Shown: in pieces, positions 1 to 7,141 of the stretch
Position numbering within the stretch: position 1 is the stretch's first letter
How the letters are laid out: each line of letters starts with the position of its first letter
Origin: Nocardia transvalensis NBRC 15921
Lineage (GTDB): Bacteria > Actinomycetota > Actinomycetes > Mycobacteriales > Mycobacteriaceae
Length of the DNA stretch: 64,000 bases
Direction of reading: 5' to 3'
Assembly (NCBI RefSeq): GCF_000308875.1
Contig: NZ_BAGL01000070.1
Span: forward strand, 62,001 to 126,000
Translations under genes and position numbers: made by a program
Notes under the pieces: generated by a model
Database searches by the model: none
The model's input: the letters and a program-made list of their open reading frames with translations, nothing else
What the model was told of the DNA's origin: nothing

Positions 1-457
1 GGGTGATGAACTCCGCCAGGTAGTCGCGCCCCAGCTCGATCACCGGCGCGCCCTGCACGGTCATGTACGGCAGCACGATCTCCGGCTCGGTCTTCAGCAG
101 CCGGTCCAGCAACCGGTTGCCGCGCAGCCCGTCGAGGAACGCCACGAACAGCTCCACGATCTGGTCCTCGGCGCTGGCGTCGCGTTCGATCTGCCGCTGC
201 ACGGCCGCGTCCACCTGATCGACGAACTGGCGCGCCTGGTTCAGCGCCACCGCCTGGATGAGATCGGACTTGCCGGCGAACCGCCGATACAGCGTGGCCA
301 GCGACAGCCCGCCGCGGCGAGCCACCTCGACCATGCTGGTCCGCTTGATGCCGAAATCCAGGAATGCCAGCAGTGCGGCGTCGAGCACCGGGGCCTGGGT
401 CCGATCCTTCGTGTCCGCCCCACGCACCAGCGGCAGCAGTTTGGCCAGCTTGGCCAT
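1..457 (-). CDS. TetR-family transcriptional regulator (C-terminal end outside window)
   Basis: Reading leftwards from the ATG at 457 gives MAKLAKLLPLVRG, then an N-terminal helix-turn-helix region of TetR type: a first helix around LDAALLAFLDFG, then TSMVEVARRGGL and the recognition part SLATLYRRFAGKSDL. The reading frame is still open at base 1, so about 152 codons are visible and the ligand-binding C-terminus is cut by the window edge. The gene is divergent from the MpaB-type oxygenase at 636, and a perfect inverted repeat lies between them (566-586). The arrangement suggests that it represses itself and the oxygenase in response to an unknown ligand; that is inference. The family call is firm. 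Confidence 0.85.
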   Translation of the reverse strand, partial: MAKLAKLLPLVRGADTKDRTQAPVLDAALLAFLDFGIKRTSMVEVARRGGLSLATLYRRFAGKSDLIQAVALNQARQFVDQVDAAVQRQIERDASAEDQIVELFVAFLDGLRGNRLLDRLLKTEPEIVLPYMTVQGAPVIELGRDYLAEFIT

Positions 458-565
458 GCCCGATCCCCTTCCGCTCGATACGATGACAGCAAAATCATCG
501 CACATAATCATTCCCACCAGTGACGCCCAGGCGGTCATTGACAGACCCACCGGTACGATGAGAAG

Positions 566-586
566 GTGAGAATAGAAGTTTCTCAC
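566..586. promoter_or_regulatory. Probable TetR operator between tetR and the MpaB-type oxygenase
   Basis: GTGAGAA, then seven bases, then TTCTCAC form a perfect 7-7-7 inverted repeat. It lies 109 bases upstream of the regulator start and about 50 bases upstream of the oxygenase start. Size and position suit a TetR dimer site in a divergent promoter. Binding is inferred. Confidence 0.5.
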
Positions 587-635
587 ATTCCGCCCGACCT
601 TCGGAGCGGAACGAGACCGAGGAGACGTGTCGCCG

Positions 636-1502
636 ATGACCGCCGCCCTACGCGGGACCGACAACGAGCCGACCCCGCCGGAATCGACCATGACCCCGGA
701 GATCGCCCGCGAGCACATCGATGGGGTCGCCGCGTTCCTCGGTGGCGCCGCGAACGTCATCATGCAGCTCAGCCACCCTCCGGTCGGCTACGGCGTGCTG
801 GAGAGCACCGTCGACAGCGGCAAGGTCACGCTGCACCCGCTCAAGCGGCTCCGCACCACGCTGACCTATCTGGCGGTGGCCTGGATGGGGTCCGAGGAGG
901 ATCGCCGGGCCTACCGGGAGGCCGTGAACGGATCGCACCGGCCGGTGCACTCCAAGCCGGGCGCGCCGGTCAAGTACAACGCCTTCGACCCGAAGCTGCA
1001 GCTGTGGGTGGCGGCCTGCCTGTACTGGGGCGTCGACGATCTCTACACCCGCATGCGCGGGCCGATGGAACCGGAGCTGGCCGAGGAGTTCTACCGCTAC
1101 AGCGTCCGGCTGGGCACCACGCTGCAGATGCGTCCGGAGATGTGGCCCGCCGATCGCGCGGCCTTCTACCGGTACTGGGACGAGAACCTCACCCAGCGCA
1201 CCATCGACGAGCCCGCGCGGCGCTACTTCAACGATCTGATCGACCTGAAGATGATCCCGCGCCCGCTCCAGCTGGTGTTCGGCCGGTTCCACCGTTTCAC
1301 CGTCACCGCCCTGCTCCCCCAGCACCTCCGCGACGAGATGGGCATGACCTGGACCGCCCGCGACGAGCGCCGCTTCCGCCGGGTGATCCGCGCGATCTCC
1401 GCCGTCTGGACCCGGCTGCCCCCGGTGATCCGGGCGGCCCCGCTGAATACCTATTTGGCGGACATGCGGATCCGTAGGCGCTTGGGCCTCAAACTGGTGT
1501 AA
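636..1502 (+). CDS. MpaB/rubber-oxygenase-type (DUF2236) oxygenase family protein
   Basis: This 288-residue protein belongs to the DUF2236 family, which includes the latex-clearing protein Lcp and fungal MpaB. Members are b-type-heme oxygenases or uncharacterised relatives. The family's N-terminal core is visible as GGAANVIMQLSHPPVGYGV at residues 37-54, with a histidine at 47. Further conserved Trp/Tyr-rich helices follow (ACLYWGVDDLYTRM, EEFYRYS). No signal peptide is seen, so it is probably cytosolic, unlike exported Lcp. An AGGAG lies 11 bases before the ATG at 636; a GTG at 627 is the alternative start. It is divergent from a TetR gene and probably controlled by it. Substrate unknown. 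Confidence 0.8.
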   Translation: MTAALRGTDNEPTPPESTMTPEIAREHIDGVAAFLGGAANVIMQLSHPPVGYGVLESTVDSGKVTLHPLKRLRTTLTYLAVAWMGSEEDRRAYREAVNGSHRPVHSKPGAPVKYNAFDPKLQLWVAACLYWGVDDLYTRMRGPMEPELAEEFYRYSVRLGTTLQMRPEMWPADRAAFYRYWDENLTQRTIDEPARRYFNDLIDLKMIPRPLQLVFGRFHRFTVTALLPQHLRDEMGMTWTARDERRFRRVIRAISAVWTRLPPVIRAAPLNTYLADMRIRRRLGLKLV

Positions 1503-1580
1503 CCCTCACTCCCGCAACTCGTCTCCCGACTCCCGCACACTACTTGCGCACGCCATCTCCCACTTCCGGCAAACCACTTC

Positions 1581-1648
1581 TTGTTTCCGGCGTGTTTTTG
1601 GCCGGAAACTCACGTGTGGATTCCGGCCGAAAGCGTGCCGGAAACAAG
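1581..1648. repeat. Paired (inverted) copy of the CCGGC-hairpin repeat
   Basis: Two hairpin monomers lie head to head. The left one has arms TTCCGGC and GCCGGAA (about 1585-1607). The right one is its inverted copy (about 1620-1642). The spacer between them is ACTCACGTGTGGA. The outer ends TTGTTTCC and GGAAACAAG are also complementary. The element sits in the convergent gap between the oxygenase stop (1502) and the proline dehydrogenase stop (1681). Its structure matches the pair at 59391-59460, with a closely similar spacer. Flanking sequence on both sides has short degenerate repeats (CCGGC-type at left, GCGGAAGG at right). Confidence 0.8.
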
Positions 1649-1680
1649 GGAGGGAGGCGGAAGGCGTGGAGGGGGTGGGT

Positions 1681-2640
1681 TCACTCGCGCTCGGTCAGGG
1701 CTCGTAGGAAGAACGTGAGGTTGGCTGGGCGTTCGGCCAGGCGGCGCATGAGGTACGGGTACCACTGGCGGCCGTAGGGGACGTAGACGCGTAGGGAGTT
1801 GCCGCCCCGGGCCAGGTTGCGCTGTTCGGCGTCGCGGATGCCGTAAAGCATCTGATACTCGAATTGCCCTGGGCCGATGGTGTTCTCGACCGTCAGCCGG
1901 GTGGCCGCGCAGATCATGGCCGGGTCGTGGGTGGCGACCATCGGGTAGCCGGAGCCTCGCATCAGCACGCCGAGGCAGCGCAGATAGGACGAGTCCACCT
2001 CCCCGGCGTGTTGATAGGCGACCGGCTCGGGTTCGCGATACGCCCCTTTGCACAGGCGAATTCGGGTCCCGCCCGCGGCCAGCTCGCGGCATTCGTCCTC
2101 CGCGCGGCGCAGGTAGGTCTGCACCGCGACGCCGAGCCAGGGGAATTCGCCGCGTAGCCGGCGGACGGCCGCGAGCGTGGCGTCGGTGGTGGTGTGGTCC
2201 TCGGCGTCGACGGTGACCCACACCCCGGCCTCCGCGGCGCGCAGGCACAGCGTGCGCAGATTTGCGGTGGCGACGGACGGTCCGTCCGGCTCCAGCGACT
2301 GCCCCAGCGCCGACAACTTGACCGAAACCTCCACGGGCCGAACGGGTTCGCCGGGCTCGGCGACCGCCTTCCCGGCCGCGGACAGCTCGTCGATGAGCGC
2401 GAGGTACTCCGTGACGGCGTCGTCGGCCATGGCCCGCTCGGTCGTGTTCTCGCCCAGGAAATCGACGCTCACCATCCGCCCGCTCTCCAGCAGTTCCCGC
2501 ACCACCGGCAGCAGATCCGCGCGCGTCTCTCCGGCCACGAACCGCCGCACCACCGCGGCCGTCGCCGGAACCCGCAGCACGGCGTTCTTCACGCGCGAGG
2601 AACCCGCCGCGGCGAGGATGGCCGGACGCAGCGGGTTCAT
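1681..2640 (-). CDS. Proline dehydrogenase (PRODH)
   Basis: FAD-dependent oxidation of L-proline to 1-pyrroline-5-carboxylate, the first step of proline catabolism. The 319-residue protein has the monofunctional bacterial PRODH size and TIM-barrel motifs: VSVKLSALGQ near residue 100, QTYLRRAEDE, RLCKGAYREP, MVATHDPAMI, and near the C-terminus YVPYGRQWYPYLMRRLAERP, where the family places substrate-binding arginines. It lies 25 bases downstream of rocA on the same strand, so the two genes very likely form one transcript running both oxidation steps. M. tuberculosis has the same pair (Rv1187/Rv1188). The start is the ATG at 2640, which gives the normal N-terminus MNPLRPAIL. Confidence 0.93.
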   Translation of the reverse strand: MNPLRPAILAAAGSSRVKNAVLRVPATAAVVRRFVAGETRADLLPVVRELLESGRMVSVDFLGENTTERAMADDAVTEYLALIDELSAAGKAVAEPGEPVRPVEVSVKLSALGQSLEPDGPSVATANLRTLCLRAAEAGVWVTVDAEDHTTTDATLAAVRRLRGEFPWLGVAVQTYLRRAEDECRELAAGGTRIRLCKGAYREPEPVAYQHAGEVDSSYLRCLGVLMRGSGYPMVATHDPAMICAATRLTVENTIGPGQFEYQMLYGIRDAEQRNLARGGNSLRVYVPYGRQWYPYLMRRLAERPANLTFFLRALTERE

Positions 2641-2665
2641 TCGTCGCCCCCGCCGGTGGCCGGCA

Positions 2666-4300
2666 TCAGGACTCCATGTGCGGATAGCGGTAATCCGTTG
2701 GCGGGGTGAAGGTTTCCTTGAGGGCACGTGGCGCGACCCAGCGCAGCAGATTGAGGTACGAGCCCGCCTTGTCGTCGGTGCCCGAGGCGCGTGCGCCGCC
2801 GAACGGCTGCTGGCCGACGACGGCGCCGGTCGGCTTGTCGTTGATGTAGAAATTTCCGGCGGTGTACCGCAGGGCGGATGCGGCCTGCTCCACGGCCGCG
2901 CGGTCGCGGGCGAACACCGCGCCGGTGAGGGCGTAGGGCGCGGCGGTGTCGACCTCGCCGAGCAGTGCGGTGAAGGCCTCCGGGTCACCGTCGTCGTACA
3001 CGTGCACCGACAGGATCGGGCCGAAGTACTCGGTCGTGAACGCCTCGTCGCGCGGATCGTCGGCCAGCAGCACGGTCGGCCGGACGAAGTAGCCCTCGCT
3101 GTCGTCGTAGGCGCCGCCGACCGGGATCTCGATGCCCTCGGACCGGGCACGCTCGATGGCGGCCACATTCTTGTCGTAGGCGCGCCGATCGATCAGCGCC
3201 CCACCGAAATTCGACAGATCGGCCACGTCGCCGTAGCTGATCTCGGCGGTCTCGGCGAGGAAGTCGTCGCCCATGCGCCGCCACACCGAGCGCGGGATGT
3301 ACGCGCGCGACGCGGCCGAACATTTCTGTCCCTGATATTCGTAGGCGCCGCGAATCAGCGCCGTGCGCAACGCATCCGGATCCGCCGAGGCGTGCGCCAC
3401 GATGAAGTCCTTACCGCCCGTCTCCCCGACCAAGCGCGGATATCCCTGGTAGTTCCGCAGATTCGCGCCGACCTGCTGCCAGAGATACTGGAACGTGCCG
3501 GTGGATCCGGTGAAGTGAATACCCGCCAGCCGCGGATCCGGCAGGACGGCTTCCGACAGCTCGCGCCCGTCGCCGGTGACCAGATTGATCACCCCCGGCG
3601 GCAGTCCGGCCTCCTCCAGTACCCGCATCGTGTGATACGCGGCCAGCGTCTGCGTGGGCGACGGCTTCCACAGCACCGTATTGCCCATCAACGCCGGTGC
3701 GGTGGGCAGATTCCCGGCGATCGCGCTGAAGTTGAAGGGCGTGATCGCGTAGACGAAGCCCTCCAGCGGCCGATAGTCCATCCGATTCCACACGCCCGCA
3801 CCGGAATTCGGCTGCCACTCCTGGATCTGCCGGGCGAAGGCGACATTGAAGCGCCAGAAGTCGACCAGTTCGCAGGGCGCGTCGATCTCGGCCTGATACG
3901 CGGATTTGGACTGGCCCAGCATGGTCGCGGCGGCGACGGTCTCGCGCCACGGTCCGGCGAGCAGGTCGGCCGCCCGCAGCAGGACCGCGGCCCGCTCGTC
4001 GAACGGGGTGTCCCGCCAGCCCGGCGCGGCGGCGACGGCGGCCTCGACCGCCGCGGCGCCCTCCTGCCGCGTGGTGTCCGAGCAGGTGCCGAGCACGTGG
4101 CGGTGGCGGTGCGGCATGACGATATCGGAGCGGGGACCGGTGCCCGGGCGATGTTTGCCGCCGATCACCAGTGGTACGTGGACGGATTCGGCGGACAGTT
4201 CGGCCAGTTTGCCGACCAGGCGCTCGCGCTCCGCACTGCCCGGCGCGTAGGAGTGGACCGGCTCGTTGGCCGGAGCGGGGACAACCGTCACAGCGTCCAT
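2666..4300 (-). CDS. rocA: 1-pyrroline-5-carboxylate dehydrogenase
   Basis: An NAD+-dependent aldehyde dehydrogenase that converts glutamate semialdehyde (P5C) to glutamate, the second step of proline catabolism. It is 544 residues, as expected for the long P5CDH group (TIGR01236 type). Visible catalytic features are Asn190 in ITPFNFSA, Glu293 in VGETGGKDF and the nucleophile Cys327 in GQKCSAASR. The cofactor-binding stretch KPSPTQTL and the turn FTGSTGTF are also present. It is the first gene of a two-gene operon with proline dehydrogenase, and the ATG at 4300 gives a family-like N-terminus. Transcription is divergent from the acetyltransferase at 4368, with about 67 bases between them. Confidence 0.95.
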   Translation of the reverse strand: MDAVTVVPAPANEPVHSYAPGSAERERLVGKLAELSAESVHVPLVIGGKHRPGTGPRSDIVMPHRHRHVLGTCSDTTRQEGAAAVEAAVAAAPGWRDTPFDERAAVLLRAADLLAGPWRETVAAATMLGQSKSAYQAEIDAPCELVDFWRFNVAFARQIQEWQPNSGAGVWNRMDYRPLEGFVYAITPFNFSAIAGNLPTAPALMGNTVLWKPSPTQTLAAYHTMRVLEEAGLPPGVINLVTGDGRELSEAVLPDPRLAGIHFTGSTGTFQYLWQQVGANLRNYQGYPRLVGETGGKDFIVAHASADPDALRTALIRGAYEYQGQKCSAASRAYIPRSVWRRMGDDFLAETAEISYGDVADLSNFGGALIDRRAYDKNVAAIERARSEGIEIPVGGAYDDSEGYFVRPTVLLADDPRDEAFTTEYFGPILSVHVYDDGDPEAFTALLGEVDTAAPYALTGAVFARDRAAVEQAASALRYTAGNFYINDKPTGAVVGQQPFGGARASGTDDKAGSYLNLLRWVAPRALKETFTPPTDYRYPHMES

Positions 4301-4367
4301 ACCCCCAGGCTAACGCTGGGTGGGCGGGCGCGGGGCGTGCCTCGCGCGACCCTTTACCATCCGTACA

Positions 4368-4829
4368 GTGAGCGACGCGACGATCGACCTGCGACCCTGT
4401 GCGGGGCCTGCCGAATATCCGAAACTGGTGGACGTGTGGCGCAGCGCCGTCCTGGCGACCCATCATTTCCTGGCGCCGGCGGACTTCGCGGATATCGAGA
4501 GCCACCTGGCCGTCGACTACTTTCCCGCGGTCGAGCTGACCGTCGCGACCGTCGACGGCGGCATCGTCGGCTTCTCCGGACTCGCCTCGGGCCAGCTGGA
4601 GATGCTGTTCATCGATGACGCCTACCGCGGCCGCGGCGTCGGGTCGGCCCTGCTGCACGCCGCCCTCGACCGCTACCCGTCGCTCACCGTCGACGTCAAC
4701 GAACAGAACCCCCAGGCCCTCGGCTTCTACCAGCACCACGGCTTCGTCGTCACCGGCCGCTCCGACACCGACTCGGAAGGCCGCCCGTACCCCCTGGTGC
4801 ACCTGGTGTTCGCGGTCCCCGGGGACTGA
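4368..4829 (+). CDS. GNAT-family N-acetyltransferase (YjaB-like)
   Basis: A 153-residue single-domain GNAT. The acetyl-CoA-binding loop is LFIDDAYRGRGVGSALL around residues 84-100. It is followed by the C-terminal fold VDVNEQNPQALGFYQHHGF, typical of the YjaB/PhnO-like branch. The N-terminus contains LRPCAGPAEYPKLVDVWRSAV, also usual for this branch. The GTG at 4368 (MSDATIDL) was chosen because residues further upstream, encoded from 4320, look like leader sequence. Substrate unknown. The gene is divergent from rocA and convergent with the DapC-type gene. A 43-bp tandem repeat begins three bases after its stop codon. Confidence 0.85.
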   Translation: MSDATIDLRPCAGPAEYPKLVDVWRSAVLATHHFLAPADFADIESHLAVDYFPAVELTVATVDGGIVGFSGLASGQLEMLFIDDAYRGRGVGSALLHAALDRYPSLTVDVNEQNPQALGFYQHHGFVVTGRSDTDSEGRPYPLVHLVFAVPGD

Positions 4830-4832
4830 GCG

Positions 4833-4968
4833 CCCACCATCCGGCCACCACGAGGAGACGTCAGGCCACCTCATGCCCGCCATCCCCGCCACCACGGGAG
4901 TCGTCAGATCACCTCATGCCCGCCATCCCCGCCACCACGGGAGTCGTCAGATCACTTCATGCCCGCCG
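4833..4968. repeat. 43-bp tandem repeat, three units plus a partial unit
   Basis: Units start at 4833, 4876 and 4919, each ending in TCATG, with the fourth broken off after about seven bases. Units two and three differ at only one position; unit one is more diverged. The array fills the gap between two convergent stop codons (4829 and 4997). It has no CCGGC-hairpin head, unlike the other arrays in the window. Confidence 0.8.
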
Positions 4969-4996
4969 TGTCGAGCGCACTGCGGGAACTAGGGGT

Positions 4997-6100
4997 TCAG
5001 GAAAGGCGGGCGACGGCGGCGGCTATGCGCTCGTCGGTGGCGGTGAGGGCGATGCGGACGTGCTCGGCGGCGGTGGGGCCGTAGAAGTCGCCCGGGGCGG
5101 CGAGGATGCCGCGGTCGGCCAGCCAGTCCAGGGTGGTGCGGCAGTTCTCGCCGCGGGTGGACCAGAGGTAGAGGCCGGCCTGCGAGTGGTCGATGCGGAA
5201 ACCGGCCGCCTGCAACGCCTTTCGCAGGATCTCGCGGCGAGCCCGATACCGCTCGCGCTGCCGGGCCTCGTGCGCGTCGTCGCCGAGCGCCGCGGTCATG
5301 GCGGACTGGATCGGGAAGGGCACGATCATCCCGGCGTGCTTGCGCACCTCCAGCAGCTCGCGCACCAGCTCCGGATCGCCGGTCACGAATCCGGCGCGGT
5401 AACTGGCGAGATTCGACGTCTTCGACAGCGAGTGGATGGCCAGCAGCCCGGTGTGGTCACCGTCGCAGACCTCGGGATCGAGGATCGACACCGCGCGCTC
5501 GTCCCAGGCCAGGCCGAGGTAGCACTCGTCGGACGCCACGATCGCGCCGCGCTCCCGGGCGAAGGCCACCACCTTGCGCAGATGGTCCACCCCCAACACG
5601 CGGCCGGTCGGATTGGACGGCGAATTCAGGAAGATCAGCGCCGGGGACTGCGGGCCGAGCTGGGTCAGGCCGTCGGCACGGGCGACGCGCGCGCCCGCCA
5701 GCAGCACGCCCACCTCGTAGGTCGGGTACGCCACCTCCGGAATCACGACCAGATCGACGGCGCCGAGACCGAGCAGCCGCGGCAGGCCCGCGATCAATTC
5801 CTTGGTGCCGATCACCGGAAGCACCGCGTCGGATTCGACGCCGGTGATGCCGTACCGCCGCTTCAGCGCGTCGACCGTGGCCGCGCGCAACTGCGGCGTG
5901 CCGTGCGTGGCCGGATAGCCGGGCACCTCCGCGACCGCGGCGAGCGCCTCGCGGATCAGCGGATCGACGGGGTCGACCGGCGTGCCCACCGACAGATCGA
6001 CGATCCCGTCGGGGTGAGCCGCCGCCCGCGCCTTCACGGAAGCGATGGTGTCCCAAGGAAAATCGGGCAGCAGACTGCTGACCCGGCCACGCTGCGACAA
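4997..6100 (-). CDS. dapC: Succinyldiaminopimelate transaminase family aminotransferase (DapC, actinobacterial type)
   Basis: A PLP-dependent class I/II aminotransferase of about 367 residues. In the actinobacterial DapC family (TIGR03539) it is assigned to lysine/diaminopimelate synthesis, converting N-succinyl-2-amino-6-ketopimelate to N-succinyl-LL-DAP with glutamate as donor. Visible motifs are VPGYPATHGTPQLR, FLNSPSNPTGRV, the PLP lysine in SLSKTSNLASYRAGF, and a C-terminal RIALTATDERI. No ATG is suitably placed. A TTG at 6100, four bases after the fdxC stop, gives MSQRGRVSSLLPDFPWDT. Tight linkage to fdxC matches Rv1177-Rv1178 in M. tuberculosis, where Rv0858c has also been called DapC, so the exact substrate is less certain than the fold. 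Confidence 0.85.
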   Translation of the reverse strand: MSQRGRVSSLLPDFPWDTIASVKARAAAHPDGIVDLSVGTPVDPVDPLIREALAAVAEVPGYPATHGTPQLRAATVDALKRRYGITGVESDAVLPVIGTKELIAGLPRLLGLGAVDLVVIPEVAYPTYEVGVLLAGARVARADGLTQLGPQSPALIFLNSPSNPTGRVLGVDHLRKVVAFARERGAIVASDECYLGLAWDERAVSILDPEVCDGDHTGLLAIHSLSKTSNLASYRAGFVTGDPELVRELLEVRKHAGMIVPFPIQSAMTAALGDDAHEARQRERYRARREILRKALQAAGFRIDHSQAGLYLWSTRGENCRTTLDWLADRGILAAPGDFYGPTAAEHVRIALTATDERIAAAVARLS

Positions 6101-6104
6101 ACCG

Positions 6105-6428
6105 TTACTCGCTCGCCATGGGCGGGAGTTCTTTGATGAACGCCGGGTCGTAGTCGGTCTTGCCGACCTTGGTGGCGCCGCCGGGCGAGCCCAGCTCGTC
6201 GAAGAAGTCGACGTTGGCGTTGATGTATCCGGTCCACTGGTCCGGCGTGTCGTCCTCGTAGAAGATTGCCTCCACCGGGCACACGGGCTCACATGCACCA
6301 CAGTCCACGCACTCGTCCGGATGGATGTACAGCATGCGGTTGCCCTCGTAGATGCAGTCCACGGGGCATTCCTCGATGCACGCCTTGTCCTTCACGTCAA
6401 CGCACGGTTCAGCGATGATGTACGGCAC
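6105..6428 (-). CDS. fdxC: 7Fe ferredoxin (3Fe-4S/4Fe-4S)
   Basis: Soluble electron carrier of 107 residues. Cysteines fall at 9, 17, 21 and 25 (first cluster region) and 40, 43, 46 and 50 (the CVDCGACEPVCP motif), the pattern of actinobacterial seven-iron ferredoxins. The acidic C-terminal extension DYDPAFIKELPPMASE is also typical of the FdxC group. It is the first gene of an fdxC-dapC transcript, with only four bases between stop and start. A DtxR/IdeR-like iron box lies about 80 bases upstream (6507-6525), and an inverted repeat lies between the box and the start. The start is the ATG at 6428. Confidence 0.93.
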   Translation of the reverse strand: MPYIIAEPCVDVKDKACIEECPVDCIYEGNRMLYIHPDECVDCGACEPVCPVEAIFYEDDTPDQWTGYINANVDFFDELGSPGGATKVGKTDYDPAFIKELPPMASE

Positions 6429-6456
6429 TGCCGCTCTCCTAGTCTGTCCTTGCCTG

Positions 6457-6490
6457 CGGGATACTTCCGCGCCCGCGCAACAGTATCCCG
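6457..6490. promoter_or_regulatory. Inverted repeat upstream of fdxC
   Basis: CGGGATACT (6457-6465) and AGTATCCCG (6482-6490) form a perfect 9-bp inverted repeat separated by 16 bases, about 30 bases upstream of the fdxC start. It could fold in the fdxC leader RNA or bind a dimeric regulator; the sequence does not decide. Confidence 0.35.
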
Positions 6491-6506
6491 GCGCCCTTAC
6501 ATTACT

Positions 6507-6525
6507 ACTGGTCAGCCTTGCCTAA
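6507..6525 (-). promoter_or_regulatory. IdeR/DtxR-like iron box upstream of fdxC
   Basis: Read on the minus strand the site begins TTAGGCAAGGCTGACC. It matches 13 of 19 positions of the mycobacterial IdeR consensus (TTAGGTTAGGCTAACCTAA), counted by eye. It lies 79 bases upstream of the fdxC start. It suggests iron control of the ferredoxin, but the match is imperfect. Confidence 0.35.
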
Positions 6526-6588
6526 CTCGGTGCGGCCCGCAGCGCGGCGTGGAACGGCGCACCCCCTGGTCGAAGCCTTGCCGTCCGG

Positions 6589-7062
6589 TTACGAATCCTG
6601 TTCGGTCGAATCGGTTTCCACCGTAGTGACCAACATCCGCAACAGGTCTCGCAATTCCCGCTGTTGAGTATCGCTGAGTGAGGTGAGCGGTGATCCGGTC
6701 CCCAGCTTGGCGAGAACCGCGGCACGACTGTCCTGACCGGCCGGGGTGAGTTCGATCCGCTTGGCGCGCCGGTCGGTCGGGTGCGGTGTGCGCTCGATCA
6801 GGCCCTGGGCCTCCAGTTTGTCCAGCACGAAGGTGGCGTTCGAGGGCTCGCAGGTCATCCGGACGGCCAACTCCCGCGCGGTGATCGGCTCCGACAGCTC
6901 GCGCAGCGCGATGACCTGCGTGGGCGTCAGGCCCAGCTGTTCGGAGACCCGCCTGACGTGCACGTCGAGGCGGTGGGTGAACGAGTGCACCAGATGGCAG
7001 ACATCGCGATCGATCTCACTGTCCACGGGGGTTTGCGACTCCCCCTCGGGCCACCGGCTCAT
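6589..7062 (-). CDS. MarR-family transcriptional regulator
   Basis: A 157-residue winged-helix regulator. Helices LTPTQVIALRELSEPITARELAVRM and EPSNATFVLDKLEAQGLIERT form the DNA-binding domain. The wing, RTPHPTDRRAKRIELTPAG, carries the family's DxR motif (TDRRAK). It is divergent from a drug-efflux-type MFS transporter at 7142 with a near-ideal 35-bp palindrome between the two starts. This is the standard layout of a MarR repressor that controls itself and an exporter and releases DNA when a phenolic or drug ligand binds. The ATG at 7062 gives a short polar N-terminus before the first helix. Confidence 0.92.
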   Translation of the reverse strand: MSRWPEGESQTPVDSEIDRDVCHLVHSFTHRLDVHVRRVSEQLGLTPTQVIALRELSEPITARELAVRMTCEPSNATFVLDKLEAQGLIERTPHPTDRRAKRIELTPAGQDSRAAVLAKLGTGSPLTSLSDTQQRELRDLLRMLVTTVETDSTEQDS

Positions 7063-7095
7063 GCCACGAGTCTAGCCGTGATGGTTCGAGCTGTG

Positions 7096-7130
7096 ATAGT
7101 TATAGTTCGAATTATTCGAACTATAACTAT
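7096..7130. promoter_or_regulatory. 35-bp perfect palindrome, probable MarR operator
   Basis: ATAGTTATAGTTCGAAT, one T, then its exact reverse complement: arms of 17 bp. It is AT-rich in a high-GC context and lies between the marR start (7062) and the MFS start (7142), so it must overlap both promoters. The inner TTCGAA pair may hold a second site. Confidence 0.75.
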
Positions 7131-7141
7131 ATGGAGTGGCG

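Noticed and set aside
2177..4618. Long plus-strand open frame (813 codons) opposite proline dehydrogenase and rocA
   Set aside because: The translation is Arg/Gly-rich with no domain and covers two genes with complete catalytic motifs. It is the open antisense frame usual in high-GC DNA.
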